NCBI RefSeq assembly: GCF_026168105.1
Contig: NZ_LBMW01000023.1
Span: 62,001-126,000, forward strand
Origin: Streptomyces hygroscopicus
GTDB lineage: Bacteria > Actinomycetota > Actinomycetes > Streptomycetales > Streptomycetaceae
Length of the DNA stretch: 64,000 nt
Direction of reading: 5' to 3'
How positions within the stretch are numbered: position 1 is the stretch's first letter; every line of letters starts with the position of its first letter. This document shows positions 63,714 to 64,000 of the stretch, one piece after another. The translations under genes were made by a program, and so were the position numbers. The notes under the pieces were generated by a model, which saw only the letters and a program-made list of their open reading frames with translations, searched no databases and was not told the origin of the DNA.

Positions 63714-64000
63714 ATGATGACGTCCTCCCCCGAAGATCCCGTCGAGTCATTGGTACTGCACGCCACTGACAATCAGGTCTCGTGGCTCACCCTCAATCGG
63801 CCCGACTCCCTCAACGCCATCACCCCTGACCTGCGTGAACACCTCATCCGGAAATTTCTCGACGCCTCCGCCGACCCGGCCGTGCGGGCCGTGGTCCTCA
63901 CGGGCGCGGGACGCGGCTTCTGCGCCGGCGCGGACCTGCGCGGCGGGGCGGCGGCCGGTGAGCGGATGCCCGGCGACGTCGCCCGGACCATCCGCCGGGG
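63714..64000 (+). CDS. Enoyl-CoA hydratase/isomerase, 5' part, cut by the window edge
   Basis: About 95 codons from ATG 63714 (or 63717). Crotonase-fold start: VSWLTLNRPDSLNAITPDLREHLIRKFLDASADPAVRAVVLTGAGRGFCAGADLRGG, with the GxGxxFCAGADL oxyanion-hole motif in which the Asp is typical of hydratases. It is 31 bases after the synthetase stop and in the same direction, so very likely in the operon driven from operators 10 and 11. The C-terminal two thirds lie outside the window. Confidence 0.9.
   Translation, partial: MMTSSPEDPVESLVLHATDNQVSWLTLNRPDSLNAITPDLREHLIRKFLDASADPAVRAVVLTGAGRGFCAGADLRGGAAAGERMPGDVARTIRR

Overview
The window is chromosomal DNA of a Streptomyces or very close relative. 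It is very GC-rich, with strong third-position GC, GGAGG-type ribosome binding sites, many GTG and a few TTG starts, and frequent ATGA/GTGA/TTGA stop-start overlaps. It carries the antibiotic-regulation genes afsR, an afsS-like gene and afsK. From memory, the order glutathione peroxidase - D-Ala-D-Ala carboxypeptidase - fbiC - afsR - afsS - afsK resembles the S. coelicolor region around SCO4423-SCO4444; this recollection was not checked.

Region by region. 0-10 kb: a cut-off repeat protein, an ECF sigma factor with a coupled membrane partner, a lipoprotein, a class F sortase with a probable surface substrate, a DUF1326/DUF2182 pair, an AbiEii-like protein and a slipin. 10-22 kb: an MFS exporter divergent from an ArsR-type regulator, glutathione peroxidase, a MerR regulator, a polytopic membrane protein, a D-Ala-D-Ala carboxypeptidase with a 530-residue low-complexity N-terminus, a GPP34 protein and a WhiJ/DUF397-type pair. 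22-35 kb: the first outlier of a catabolic regulon (an unknown protein divergent from an SDR), a sodium:solute symporter, an ADP-ribosylglycohydrolase homologue lacking metal ligands, a TPR-NTPase, a DUF2165 gene with a broken duplicate, fbiC, a PHP-domain protein and a deazaflavin-dependent reductase. 35-64 kb: a large catabolic gene set interleaved with afsR-afsS and afsK.

The catabolic set comprises an aldehyde dehydrogenase, two amidohydrolases, two luciferase-like (probably F420- or FMN-dependent) oxidoreductases, two SDRs, an acyl-CoA ligase, an NDP-forming acyl-CoA synthetase, an acyl-CoA dehydrogenase, two enoyl-CoA hydratases, two thiolase-like proteins each with a DUF35 zinc-ribbon/OB partner, a DoxX protein and a flavin monooxygenase. 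The central observation is that almost all of its transcription units are preceded by the same 15-bp palindrome, CTGACNNNNNGTCAG. There are eleven copies at seven loci between 22.7 and 61.4 kb, plus a one-mismatch copy over the start codon of the only TetR gene in the window (53036-53683). I infer a single TetR-controlled regulon for activating a carboxylated substrate to its CoA ester, desaturating and hydrating it, and cleaving it by retro-aldol or thiolytic steps. The substrate is unknown; a branched, isoprenoid or steroid-like compound is plausible. FbiC, which makes the F420 chromophore, lies in the same neighbourhood.

Limits: all calls come from reading sequence. No similarity search was run, and several starts were chosen over longer frames because of ribosome binding sites. 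No tRNA, rRNA, CRISPR array, insertion sequence or phage gene was recognised.
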